33,399 bases of DNA from Ophiothrix spiculata (lineage: Eukaryota > Echinodermata > Ophiuroidea > Amphilepidida > Ophiotrichidae), in assembly GCA_000969725.1 (NCBI GenBank), contig JXSR01S011512.1; one strand, given 5' to 3'. A program made the translations under genes and the position numbers. The notes under the pieces were generated by a model, which did not search any database, was not told where the DNA came from, and saw only the letters and a list, made by a program, of their open reading frames with translations. Below are positions 23,490-33,399 of this stretch, piece by piece (the stretch's first letter is position 1; each line of letters starts with the position of its first letter).

Positions 23490-24351
23490 TTTGTCTAATT
23501 TCAAAAGTAATAAATATCTCATTTATATTTTGAAATTCTTTTGATTTATTTGAGTAGCCCGGTATATATTGATATAATTTAAACAATGAAATTTAGTTTT
23601 GTTTACATCTACATTTAAGTTATTGGATTACACAACTAGTTTTCTGATCAACAAATCTTCTGGGATAGCCAGCCAGCCAAGTTTAAGTGTTCTGTTACCT
23701 TCTGGTGTTTACTCCAAAGTACTTAATCACATATTCCAAACTGAAGACGCATTCCTTGACGGAAGCATAGCGTATTCATTATTAATCGAAATGAAACATA
23801 GCAAACAACGGCTAACATGATGCATTACATTAGTGGACTGTGTTTCCAATCACCATTAGTATAGGCTGGCTGAGTACGTAATATAAACACTTACTTTTTA
23901 ATGTGCCTCATTTCAAGTTTTTATTTCAAAAGGTTATTTGTAGGGCGGAGAGAGCTGATATTGCAAGGTTGTAGTGTGCATTGTGTGTTTAGTTCTGTGT
24001 TGTTTGTGATATCAATTGTAAATGCCATTGAAGTATATATTTAGCAAGACAGAAAACAACAGAAAATTCAGAATTGGTGGTTTTTGCCTTGTGTGTTACA
24101 TGCATGAAATGACTTTTGATTTGTCAAATTAGGTGATTCAGTCACAAAATTAAGGAAATATGAACAGCATCCCAATTTCCCCAAAAGCTGTATGCATGCT
24201 GCAAATGACAGAATTTAGAAAAAACAATTAGGGCCTATTGTATCATAGTTATTATAAACAGTCATGACCAGGCCCATAGCCGATGTTTTTCTTGGGACGG
24301 TGCGGAGAGGGACATGGAATCACAAAAGTGGACAAAAATTAGACCTTTTTG
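23490..24351 (+). repeat. Array 2, copy 1
   Basis: First of three highly similar tandem copies. It starts around TTTCAAAAGTAATAAATATC and includes TATTGGATTACACAACTAG at 23621. It ends at about 24351, inside an element whose left end is CCATAGCC (24271). A 73-codon open frame (23599-23820) starts with TTG, not ATG. Copies 1 and 3 differ there mostly by amino-acid-changing substitutions, and copy 2 has a stop in it, so it is not counted as a gene. Confidence 0.8.
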
Positions 24352-25039
24352 TTATTGGATTACACAACTAGTTTCCTGATCAACAAATCATCTTGAAACA
24401 GCCAGCCAGCCAAGTTTAAGTGTTCTGTTACCTTCTGGTGTTTACTTCAAAGTACTTAATCACATATTCCAAACCGAAGACACATTCCTTGACTCCTTGA
24501 CGGAAGCATAGCGTATTCATTATTAATCGAAATGAAACATAGCAAACAACGGCTAACATGATACATTACATTAGTGGACTGTGTTTCCAATCACCATTAG
24601 TATAGGCTGGCTGAGTACGTAATATAAACACTTACTTTTTAATGTGCCTCAAGTTTTTATTTCAAAAGGTTATTTGTAGGGCGGAGAGAGCTGATATTGC
24701 AAGGTTGTAGTGTGCATTGTGTGTTTAGTTCTGTGTTGTTTGTCATATCGATTGTAAATGCCATTGAAGTATATATTTAGCAAGACAGAAAACAACAGAA
24801 AATTCAGAATTGGTAGTTTTTGCCTTTTGTGTTACATGCAAAATTTAAATGACTTTTGATTTGTCAAATTAGGTGATTCAGTCACAAAATTAAGGAAATA
24901 TGAACAGCATCCCAAGTTCTCAAAAAGCTGTATGCATGCTGCAAATGACAGATTTAAAAAAAAACAATTAGGGCCTATTGTATCATAGTTATTATAAACA
25001 GTCATGACCAGGCCCATAACCAAGGTTTTTCTTGAGATT
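24352..25039 (+). repeat. Array 2, copy 2 (5' shortened)
   Basis: Begins at TATTGGATTACACAACTAG (24353), lacking about 130 bp that copies 1 and 3 have upstream of this point. The offset from copy 1 is 732 bp. It has a TGA in the frame that stays open in the other copies and a short duplication (TTGACTCCTTGAC, near 24488). It breaks off near 25036, inside the same CCATAACC-led element. Confidence 0.8.
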
Positions 25040-25801
25040 TTGTCTCATTTCAAAAGTAATAAATATCTCATTTATATTTTGAAATTCTTTTGATTTATTT
25101 AAGTAGCCCGGTATATATTGATATAATTTGAACAATGAAATTTAGTTTTGTTTACATCTACGTTTATGTTATTGGATGACACAACTAGTTTTCTGATCAA
25201 CAAATCTTCTGGGATAGCCAGCCAGCCAAGTTTAAGTGTTATGTTACCTTCTGGTGTTTACTTCAAAGTACTTAATCACATATTCCAAACCAAAGACACA
25301 TTCCTTAACGGAAGCATAGCGTATTCATTATTAATCGAAATGAAACATAGCAAACAACGGCTAACATGATACATTACATTAGTATAGGCTGGCTGAGTAC
25401 GTAATATAAACACTTACTTTTTAATGTGCCTCATTTCAAGTTTTTATTTCAAAAGGTTATTTGTAGGGCGGAGAGAGTTGATATGCAAGGTTGTAGTGTG
25501 CATTGTGTGTTTAGTTCTGTGTTGTTTGTGATATATCGATTGTAAATGCCATTGAAGTATATATTCAGCAAGACAGAAAAAACCAGAAAATTCAGAATTG
25601 GTAGTTTTTGCCTGTGTGTTATATGCAAAATTGAAATGTTTTTTGATTTGTCAAATTAGGTGATTCAGTCATAAAATTAAGGAAATATGAACAGCATCCC
25701 AATTTTCCAAAAAGCTGTATGCATGCTGCAAATGACAGATTTTAGAAAAACCAATTAGGGCTTATTGTATCATAGTTATTATAAACAGTCATGACCAGAT
25801 C
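25040..25801 (+). repeat. Array 2, copy 3
   Basis: Third copy, with TATTGGATGACACAACTAG at 25170, 817 bp after the equivalent point in copy 2. It has a deletion of about 35 bp relative to copies 1 and 2 near 25380 (the GGACTGTGTTTCC segment is missing). It runs into a more complete version of the flanking inverted-repeat element. Confidence 0.8.
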
Positions 25802-25979
25802 CATAGCCAAAGTTTTTCTTTGAAGGGTGCAGACAGGAACATGGAATCACAAAAGTGGACCAAAATTGGACCTAATTCCCCCTTCAGGAAAAAGGTCATT
25901 TTTTGGCCATTTTGCAGCAAAATGTGGACCTCTTTGGTAAATTTTGTCAATTTGGGGAATGCATCTCCCCCTGGCTATG
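25802..25979. mobile_element. Short inverted-repeat element (MITE-like), 178 bp
   Basis: The left end CATAGCCAA and the right end CTGGCTATG are inverted copies over eight bases. The interior holds GGTCATTTTTTGGCCATTTTG and AATTTTGTCAATTTGGGGAA motifs and no coding sequence. Copies 1 and 2 of array 2 contain only its left part, showing that array breakpoints fell inside this element. Confidence 0.45.
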
Positions 25980-26876
25980 TTCTTTTTTAATGACTTAGTT
26001 CTTTGCATTTAAAGAAAATGTTACTCAATGTAACAACAAAATGGTTTCTTAGATCTGTTTGATTTCTCTCTGATTATCCTACGATATGGCAAATAATGTT
26101 ATTGTTACAAATGTGATTCTTTGTGACAGCTTCATTATTATCGGAAAAATAACATTGTTTTATTTAATCCTGAAATAATGAATAAATGTATTATGTGACG
26201 CTATTGCATTGTTGTGGTTACATAGAGTATATGTGAGAGAATTCTCGTTTGAACTGTGGAATGTAAATCATTAAGATACAGTCAATTTAACAGTGTGATT
26301 TTTGTAATTAAATGTGGCATTGACTTGAATAATTGCGATTGCAAAAGGAATTCATAATTTGTTCTGCACAAAAGATTCCAATTATGAAGTTTTTGACTTT
26401 ATGCAACTGTGAATGTAACCTTTCTTGGCATTGTGGATAAATCGTGACTTAAACAAAAGTGATAAAATCAAGTCGAACATTTGATAGGCAATTATATTAA
26501 TATTTGCAGGAAATGGGTCTGCTTTTGTCAAATTTAAAGCAAATTAGTCAAATACTTTTCACTTAATTTATCTTTTTTAGGTTTTTCAACCCAATTGATT
26601 AACTATTTTTATACAAATTAAATCATACAAAACATTTTTGGGAAGAAAATTTACATATATTGCACTTTCATATTTTAAAATATCACTCAATTTGAAATAT
26701 GAAATGGGCAAAAATGTGATCATAATCTTCTTGATCTTGCTTCTTGTATTTATTGTTCGTGACAAATCTTGAAGCAAAGAAACAACCCTATGTCTATATG
26801 CAAGCCTTGAATTGTACCTCAATGTCTGGTCATTCTGTTTGCATTTCATTTTCTTTCCATCTCTTTCTTCAAACAG
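25980..26876. other. Intron 3' part with acceptor of the slit D2 cap exon
   Basis: AT-rich, without an exon that I recognise. The last 50 bases become pyrimidine-rich (TTTTCTTTCCATCTCTTTCT) and end in AAACAG at 26871-26876, a good 3' splice site. Confidence 0.6.
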
Positions 26877-27040
26877 ACATCTTGCGCGGAATCCACTCAT
26901 CTGTGACTGTAACTTGGCCTGGATAGCAGACTATCTTCAAGAGAATCCTATCGAGACCAGCGGAGCGAGGTGTGAGATGCCCAAGAGAGTCCAACGCAAA
27001 CGCATCAGTCAAATGAAAGCAGTCAAATTCAAATGCAAAG
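26877..27040 (+). CDS. slit: Slit, exon encoding LRRCT cap of leucine-rich domain D2
   Basis: Slit is a secreted extracellular glycoprotein that binds Roundabout (Robo) receptors through its D2 domain and steers axons and migrating cells. This 164-base exon gives 54 full codons. They begin [20 protein letters not shown], continue [16 protein letters not shown] and end KAVKFKCK. That is the LRRCT signature of Slit D2: the NP-ICDC pair, the W/ADYL core, the near-invariant [10 protein letters not shown] and the closing FKC, four cysteines that would form two disulfides. It starts after the acceptor at 26876 on the third base of a codon (intron phase 2). It ends with one spare G before GTAATT at 27041 (phase 1), which joins in frame to 28377. 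The D2 leucine-rich repeats before it are not found in the window. Its 3' end and donor are tandemly copied downstream. Symbol assigned by family; paralogue unknown. Confidence 0.93.
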
Positions 27041-27326
27041 GTAATTACAAACAAAATGGAGGTGAAGTACTTGCTTGCTATCCCAAAATGCTTTGTGGTA
27101 CATGCTCAAAGCATCAGCCAAATGAAAGCAGTCAAATTCAAATGCAAAGGTAATTATAAACAAAATGGAGGTGAAGTACTTGCTTGCTATCCCAAAATGC
27201 TTTGTGGTAAATGCTCAAAGCATCAGCCAAATGAAAGCAGTCAAATTCAAATGCAAAGGTAATTATAAACAAAATGGAGGTGAAGTGCTTGCTTGCTATC
27301 CCAAAATGCAAAGAGGCAAATGCTAG
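27002..27326 (+). repeat. 109-bp tandem repeat containing exon end and splice donor, about 2.9 copies
   Basis: Units start at 27002, 27111 and 27220, an exact 109-base period. Each carries the last 39 bases of the slit exon followed by GTAATTAYAA. Unit 1 is the genuine exon end and donor (27040|27041). Units 2 and 3 repeat it at 27149|27150 and 27258|27259, inside the intron. Units 2 and 3 are closer to each other than to unit 1 (both have GTAATTAT and CAGCCAAATG). The third unit degenerates after CCCAAAATGC (27309). Confidence 0.9.
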
Positions 27327-28376
27327 CAATTATAGTTATAGAAATATATGTCTTTGCAAAAAGTATCATGCTTGAAAAAAAAAGAGCTTTGCTTGCTGGT
27401 TTTATACAACTTTGATATGATGCTTCAGTTTGATATGTGTTATTTGAAAAGAAATCTGTCCTTTAAAATCCTCAATACTTGAATACTCAAGTTAGCTATT
27501 TTAGCTCTAAACATTCTTTTCATTTTGTCACATGTAAATTATAAGTATGTTTTTGTAGGAATAGGTACTTCAATATAAAATTCTTAGTACAATTTTAGGG
27601 CTTGCATTAGCTGAAGTAAAAGAAAATGTTGTTATTCCTGTATACCAAATTTGTAGCAAATTGAGACTTTTCACCACTTTGCATTGTGGGTAGTCTCATC
27701 CAATCATTACACTGCGGTCAGTACAAGTGTAACTTTATTCATAAGGGATCTGCAAGTGATACGTCATTACAAATGTCAGCCTTATGTTATTCCTAGCCAT
27801 AGATGCAATGCAAATTCTCAGTATGCAAATGTAATAACACTGAGAAGGAAACTTGATCGCTTGTGATTTCCATATTGTGACATTTCAAGTTCACTTTCGA
27901 TAACCAAACCCTGGAGTTTATTCAGCGGGAATGATAGAAAGAAAGATTTTGCTGAACTTGAAAGCTCAAGAAAAATATGCATAAGAAGCATTTGAATAGT
28001 GTTTTCACTGAAGACAAATTGTTTTGTAAATTTAATTAACTTATTTCAGTTGATCTAACAAATTTGGCAAAAATCTATAAATGCCATGAATGAATTGTGA
28101 CTTCTGAAAACTGTAAAAAGTAAAATATATATAAAGCTTTCAAATGCTGAGATGTGACAATTACTATGGCTGCAAAAACTTGAAAATTGTGTTTATTGGT
28201 AAGATAACAGTCTTTTTTAAAACTGATAAAAATCAGTTGAGATAATGTTGGGAGTACATTTGTCTCAAACCTAGTGTGTTGAAAAATATCAGCGATATCT
28301 ATAAGTATATTTTGGAATCTTTTTTTTTGTATCAACAATGTGAAATGACATTTAACATATTCCTCTATCGTTACAG
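27327..28376. other. Remainder of slit intron (27041-28376)
   Basis: No gene is seen in this 1.05-kb part of the 1336-bp intron. A 60-codon frame at 27684-27866 shows no domain. The intron ends in TCCTCTATCGTTACAG at 28376, a usable acceptor. Confidence 0.6.
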
Positions 28377-28527
28377 GTTCAGAGTTCCACCGCACATCCA
28401 AGTCAGGAGACTGCTTCATCGATAGCGACTGTCCAGATGCATGTCAATGTGATGGTAGCATTGTGGATTGTACAAACTCTGGTCTGGCGTCAATGCCTGA
28501 TAACATCCCTACATACACTACAGAACT
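28377..28527 (+). CDS. slit: Slit, exon encoding D2-D3 linker and LRRNT cap of D3
   Basis: The exon is 151 bases. With the G carried over from the exon ending at 27040 it reads GSEFHRTSKSGDCFIDSDCP, then DACQCDGSIVDCTNSGLASM and PDNIPTYTTEL. The C-P-x-x-C-x-C-x-G-x-x-V-D-C spacing followed by GL--MP--IP is the classic LRRNT cap. The preceding SGDCF segment with its extra cysteine pair matches the linker before D3 in animal Slit proteins. It opens the third leucine-rich domain of the secreted protein. The exon starts after TTACAG (28371-28376). It ends at CT|GTGAGT (28527|28528), leaving two bases (phase 2). These complete a Leu codon with the first base of the exon at 33396. An extended reading past the donor meets TGA at once. 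Confidence 0.93.
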
Positions 28528-30150
28528 GTGAGTACCTTTGAAGTGCCTTTGTGTACCAATATCATGGGGATATATTTTTTTTTTTTTTTTGGGGGGGGGT
28601 ATGGAATTGAATCAGTCTAAAATCAATAACTTGATTTTAACCTTAAAAATTAACCTAAACTACATAAATCCTAAAACTCTGATCTTATCCCTTAATTTTA
28701 CCCTTTCCCTATAACTAAACCCTAATTCTGAAGGTTACCAAAATTTCAGAGGGGATCACCATTTGGTCCATCATAATAAATATAGGATTGACAATATTTG
28801 TTAACCCACAAAGAAATAGCCATGTTAAGTAGCTTTTGATCCTCTTGCTTGCATCCCCATCACGAGCAGAACAAAAAACATTCTAAAACAAGACTTATAA
28901 TTTGAATTTCATTTTGTTGTAACATATGAATATATATTTTTCTAAACGAGATTTCACATTTCAATTGAAAGCATACCATGTGTGTGCCCCTGTATCTTAA
29001 CTGAGCAATGAAATATACCTGTGCATTTGAAATACCTACATTGTACCCACTTAGTACAATTTAGTTAATGGGTTTAATCAACTCTCTCACATGTCCTACA
29101 TCCCAATACTTACAAGTTGCATGATAAACCACTGATATCTCTTTAGTACATATTATAGGGTATTGTCAATTCAAATCAGGGTTATATCATTGAAGCCTAT
29201 GATATAAGGTATCCTCATTTTTGGTCAATAAAGGTAATACAATTTATTTATATTTGCAATCCATTTTTCCCCAATTTTGAGAAATTTTCCAGTATCACAT
29301 ATATTTATTTCAGCTCTTGGTTTCACACATTTAAAGGTTTAGATTGGGATTGCCAGAGTAATTTCATAAATGCACTCACTCAAAAAAGAGTATAACATTA
29401 ATGTTTAATTTGATTTGATAGTTGTATATATATTTGGGAAATTAATAAAATCTGTTTGTGAATGATTTTTAGGAATCTTGCTCATGTAAGATCATGAGGT
29501 CATGAATTAAAATTTGCTTGCTTCACCATTTATGAATGATTTTTTTTTGTATCTGGACAACATGAAACATTGGTCATATACAAGTATATAAATTCTTTTC
29601 AAGTGATTGAAAAAAGAAACATAAATTTAAACAAATGAAGAATGTCTCAACAGTTATACTTCTTCAAATCGTCGGTTCTTGGGTTCAGACAAAATCCAGA
29701 CTATGAACCCAGCCATGTCACGAGAATCGTTGGCTGCAATTTTGACATGTGCTTAAATGTTGAGGTTTCCATCAGGTCTGACAAATGAATAGACAGAAAT
29801 ATAGATCAACGACAAAACAAAAGGGAAACGAAAAGGATTATTTCATGTCACGCAAACACATTCATTGTCAGGGTGATAGAAGGAAGTTAAGTCTATAAGA
29901 TGTTGGCTTTGATTTAAATAGCAATATAGAGGCAAAGTGACAACTAGAGTTGGAATTTTATCACATATAAAGATTCTTGTTTCCTTTTTTTTTTTGGTCT
30001 GCTCATAGTTTAGACAACCTGGCAGTCAAGGTTACCATGGATAAGTCAAATGTTCTCAATTCCTTTCATTTCTTTAAAAACTTCATATACTCCATAATAA
30101 TTATTTTTCCGGGAGTTTCTATTCCCTGGCCCATGTCTTCTTACAAGTCT
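28528..30150. other. Slit intron, first part
   Basis: Non-coding. A T16-G9 homopolymer block sits at 28575-28599, followed by a degenerate CCTAAA/CCTTA-rich stretch to about 28735. It looks like weak CCTAA-type low complexity, not a true telomeric array. No exon is seen. Confidence 0.5.
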
Positions 30151-30342
30151 AGATTTTGACTATGGACCGGTTCACATAGAAACTTGCTGAAAACTTCTCT
30201 AGCAAGGGGTAGTCCTCTCTGGCCAATTTTGGCCTTTTGACTGCTACTCCATAATTGTATCTTTGTATTTTTATCAATGTGTTTGTTTGTTTATATTTTG
30301 CATGTATATATTATGGAAATAAAGTTGATTTGAATTGAATTG
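30151..30342 (+). mobile_element. Probable 3' tail of a truncated LINE
   Basis: The stretch ends TGGAAATAAAGTTGATTTGA ATTGAATTG, preceded by TTTGTATTTTTATCAATGTG and TTTGTTTGTTTATATTTTGC. A polyadenylation-like AATAAA (30318-30323) before a short GAATT-type terminal repeat is typical of L2/CR1-like LINE 3' ends in marine invertebrates. No reverse transcriptase is present, so it would be a strongly 5'-truncated copy. The left boundary is a guess. Confidence 0.4.
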
Positions 30343-32326
30343 TTTTTAACTTCAGGTCCTCATGAATTGAGGAATAGTCGATTATAAATACAATGGCACT
30401 TTTGAAAATTAAAAATGGCTCTGACAATCGCATTTATGGTTTTTAGGTTTTTAGTACCTGTAAAACATTGATATAGATTTGGAAATGCCGAGTACTACTC
30501 AAGTCTTTTATAACATTTTTCTTCTGCAAATGATCATTTATTATTATGCAGTATATGTTTTATTGGAAATAGACATGAAAAACATAAAAGTTTCTGTGAA
30601 AAAATGATTTACAGCTCAAGTGGATAATTTATACATGTGGCAAGTTTCTGATACAGTTCATTTATACAGAGAACAATTTTCTCATAACAAATGGAATAAA
30701 AATATCTGAAAAGTACATAAGAACGTTTATTTAAAGCTGAAAAAGACTTTAAGAAACATTCGTTGCAACTTATGCATCTCATGCGTACAGAAAAGACAAC
30801 TATATACATATTTTATACTCTCGAGGAGCAATTATTGAGAAATTAATGCTGATTTTGCATTTGAACAAATACTATAAGTAGTGTCTAGTCTCAAGTGTGG
30901 CACTTAATGATTTCATTAATTCACTGACATTTGATAAAAAAGCAATGTCTAACCAAATAAAATGTACAAATTTAGATGTGTTTTCAAACCAAACAAGACT
31001 TCAATCTGTAGTGATGTTCATGATTTCCAACAAGTAGCCAATTTTGTCACATACTGCAAGTTCCTGGTGGAGTAAAGCTAATTTGAAGAGTTCATCAACC
31101 TGGTGTGATCTAAGAAGGGGAAAAAACGTCCGTGAAAAAAATGAGGATGAAAGCTAAATTGAGTTATTTCCCCCTTGCATCCTGTCTACAAACCAGACCA
31201 CAATCACCTGCATGTATCAGCTAGCTGACCAGGACCAAGTTTGGCATTGATCAGATAATGTAGTGCAAAAGCAGCGCTACAGGAATAGTTCAGTCAATCC
31301 CCTTCATTAAGCTTCAAGAAATGATAGCTGACAAGGCCAGAAGTTGGGAGATAAAGGATGTCACAAAGCCAGGACTAGATAATCTTGAATCTATTGCATC
31401 TGCCATCATCCAGTCTGGTGCGCATCCTTGATTGCATTCACTAATGGATACACCAAAAGTTTGCGTTATTATCATTTGAGGGGACCTATTGCTGTCTCTT
31501 AGGGGATTTTTTTTGAAACCACAAGGGGCTGAAGAGGATTTATCCAGATTATTGAAAAATCCCTAGATATATCCCTTGAGAATTATTTCCAAAGAACCAC
31601 TGACCAAAGCTAGCTATTGGTCCAAATAGAAAGGTGTATGAAATTGAATATACGTTTAGTATTTACATAACAGTTATGAGTTCCTATATATCTGAAATTA
31701 AGTACTTGTAGCTTAAATGGTTATCTCTTTTTCACAGCAGGCAGTTAGTTGCACTTTTAGCCAAAAGGAAGGGGTTATTTGGTGGGTAAAAGTCATGTCA
31801 TGACATTCAATTCATGTTTTATAAATATTCAACTTAATACTTGTGTGTTAACCGCCTTCCTGAAAGATTTCCAAGCATAAGTTCTAAATTGTCATAAATG
31901 CCAAATAAATCTCCTTCATGCGGATAATTTACCTCTTTTTACCTCTCTAAGGTACTTGGAGATGAAATTTACACCCAAGCTGTAATAAATGTTGATGAAA
32001 GTGCCTCTTTATCTGCTATTTGAATCAATTTTCATGTCTGGGACGTGTTTCCCTGCATTTGTTGCGCTACCAAGTACAGGTGTTGGCAGAGATTTTGGTA
32101 TCAGTTAAAAGTCAAATTGTTCTGATAGTATGTTCCTGTAATGTGTTATATTAAACCTCTGTTTAACATTGATTATTTTTCACCAGTTCCAAAAAAAATG
32201 AGATGAGTTTGAAACATTTTTTGATCAAGTGATGTTTATTTAATTGTGCTCACTGATGTCAATTTTCGAAACTTCTTGGCCTAAACCTCAGAGCAACTAA
32301 CTATTTGACTGTTCACTAAAATAATG
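30343..32326. other. Slit intron, middle part
   Basis: No coding region, RNA gene or clear element is recognised in this AT-rich interval. Confidence 0.5.
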
Positions 32327-32600
32327 CTGCTTTCATACTAGTGTAGTTTTGTAGCTTTGTCGCTGCGTGACATATATTTTTTGCAAAAACTTCCTGTTCT
32401 CGCAACAGGAAAGCTACATGTCGCTGTGATAATCGATATCGGGAAAATTTTGTCGCACAACAAGATTTTTTGAGTTGAAATGAATTCAACTTTCAAAGCG
32501 ACATGAAGCTGCAAAGCGACAAAACAGCGAAGCCTCAAAAGTGTGAAACCAAGCAGGTGACAGAGCTACAAAGCTGCAAAGTGACAATATCAGACTGGAA
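32327..32600. mobile_element. Fold-back element with GTAGCTTTGTCGC-type arms
   Basis: The left side reads CTGCTTTCATAC, then GTAGCTTTGTCGCTGCGTGA. The right side contains GCGACATGAAGCTGCAAAGC and GTGTGAAACCAAGCAG (to 32556), the approximate inverted complement. A further right-hand repeat, GTGACAGAGCTACAAAGCTG, follows at 32557-32576. This suggests a duplicated or nested right arm running to about 32600. The interior has a CGATATCG palindrome. No protein is encoded, and the reading frame on the minus strand across it is a by-product. It is probably a MITE; no target duplication was found. Confidence 0.5.
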
Positions 32601-33395
32601 ACTTTTCAGCTGATTTCGGCTTTTTTTTTTATTACACCTTTCAGCTGATTTCAGCTATTTTTCTTGAATCAGCCAAATTTAAGCTCTTTGATACCATATT
32701 TGACTGTTTTCAGCTCTTTTTTTGAAGATTCAGATTCAAGTCTGCAATATGTATGAAAGCAGCATGTATATACAAACGTATTCAGGAGTTGTATTAAAGT
32801 CAACCTACAGCAAATATTTTTTTCGAAGTTGAGATTTTAATTCCCCTTAATCCTAGCTGTGGGGATGACATTTGCTGGATTATCAGATGCTCCTCTCTCC
32901 AGTATAAATACCTCTTGGGAGGATTAATTTCAGCTTAGTATACAACTTTTACTAAGTTGTTTTTGGTCAAATTCAAATATGTATTTCCAGAAGAGCAATA
33001 ACAGTAAAAAGGAAAAATGAAGAATTAAGTTCAAGGAATATCATATACTTAATTGCCCTCAAATATCAAAAGCTGCAGAAAAATCAATGGATTATGTAAA
33101 TATTGAGTGGTCTTCAACTGATTTTTATGATTTTTTTTTTAAATTACCATCATTTTCATGAGAATTTTTTGAATTAAAATTAAATTGGAATTTTGTTAAA
33201 TTTTGATATTGGCCAAATTTTGTAAACTCAAGCACATCAAAAAGTATTTTAATCTTAATTTCACCACTTATTTTCTTCTTGAACAATTCCAAATGATTGC
33301 CAACATCTCCAAAGTTCTCATCACATTTAATAATTTTAACATAACAATGATGTGTTCTAATCAGAATTGCTTTCTTTCTCATTCTACTCTTGCAG
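32601..33395. other. Slit intron, 3' end with acceptor
   Basis: TTTCAGCTGATTTCGGCT, TTTCAGCTGATTTCAGCT and TTTTCAGCTCTTTTT recur between 32605 and 32725 as a loose short tandem motif. The intron ends TTCTACTCTTGCAG at 33395, a strong pyrimidine-rich acceptor. Confidence 0.55.
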
Positions 33396-33399
33396 GTTG
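33396..33399 (+). CDS. slit: Slit, start of next exon (first D3 leucine-rich repeat), cut by window end
   Basis: Only GTTG is inside the window. After the acceptor TCTTGCAG, the first G completes the Leu codon left open by CT at 28527 and TTG gives a second Leu. In other Slit proteins the next residues after the Glu-Leu that ends the cap begin the first D3 repeat with a Leu-rich strand. The call rests on the strong acceptor and matching phase, not on the four bases themselves. Confidence 0.6.

Noticed and set aside
23599-23820. 73-codon open frame repeated nearly intact at 25148-25369
   Set aside because: It begins with TTG, not ATG. Between the two intact copies I count seven amino-acid-changing and two silent differences, and the middle copy has a TGA in this frame. 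That is not the pattern of a constrained protein; the frame survives because the repeat is young.
27056-27262. Open frame running through tandem units 2 and 3 in a different register
   Set aside because: It re-reads the duplicated exon end in frames shifted by the 109-bp period and has no route into the downstream slit frame.
28610-28735. CCTAAA/CCCTAA-like motifs as an interstitial telomere
   Set aside because: The motifs are irregular in spacing and sequence and do not form a tandem hexamer array.

Overview
The window is AT-rich, intron-dominated eukaryotic DNA with one run of Ns (18178-18667). The only gene that can be recognised is slit, the secreted guidance ligand of Robo receptors, on the + strand. 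Two adjacent exons are clear. The exon at 26877-27040 encodes the C-terminal cap (LRRCT) of the second leucine-rich domain (D2). The exon at 28377-28527 encodes the linker and N-terminal cap (LRRNT) that opens the third domain (D3). A third exon appears to begin four bases before the window ends (33396). Intron phases (2, 1, 2) keep one reading frame across all three. Large introns, many short inverted-repeat transposons and a vertebrate-like Slit cap sequence suggest an invertebrate deuterostome, perhaps an echinoderm such as a sea urchin. The species is an inference.

Region by region: 1-26876 shows no exon I can assign and is probably one very long slit intron. It holds two fold-back elements with CCCGGGG ends (39-478 and 7645-8665), two smaller fold-backs (3185-3432 and 4175-4282), a hAT-like MITE (9852-10048), and two large local tandem arrays. 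Array 1 (about 14975-22262) has three diverged units of roughly 2.1-2.5 kb and contains the assembly gap. Array 2 (about 23490-25870) has three units of roughly 0.7-0.85 kb and ends inside another short inverted-repeat element. The slit intron at 27041-28376 begins with extra copies of the exon's own 3' end and splice donor. The last intron (28528-33395) contains a probable LINE 3' tail and a fold-back element near 32.3-32.6 kb.

I find no convincing tRNA, rRNA, CRISPR array or prokaryotic-style gene. The strongest observations are the triplicated 5' splice site of a slit exon, a micro-inversion between units of array 1, and a 71-bp inverted-repeat insertion with a 10-bp target duplication whose empty sites survive in sister units.
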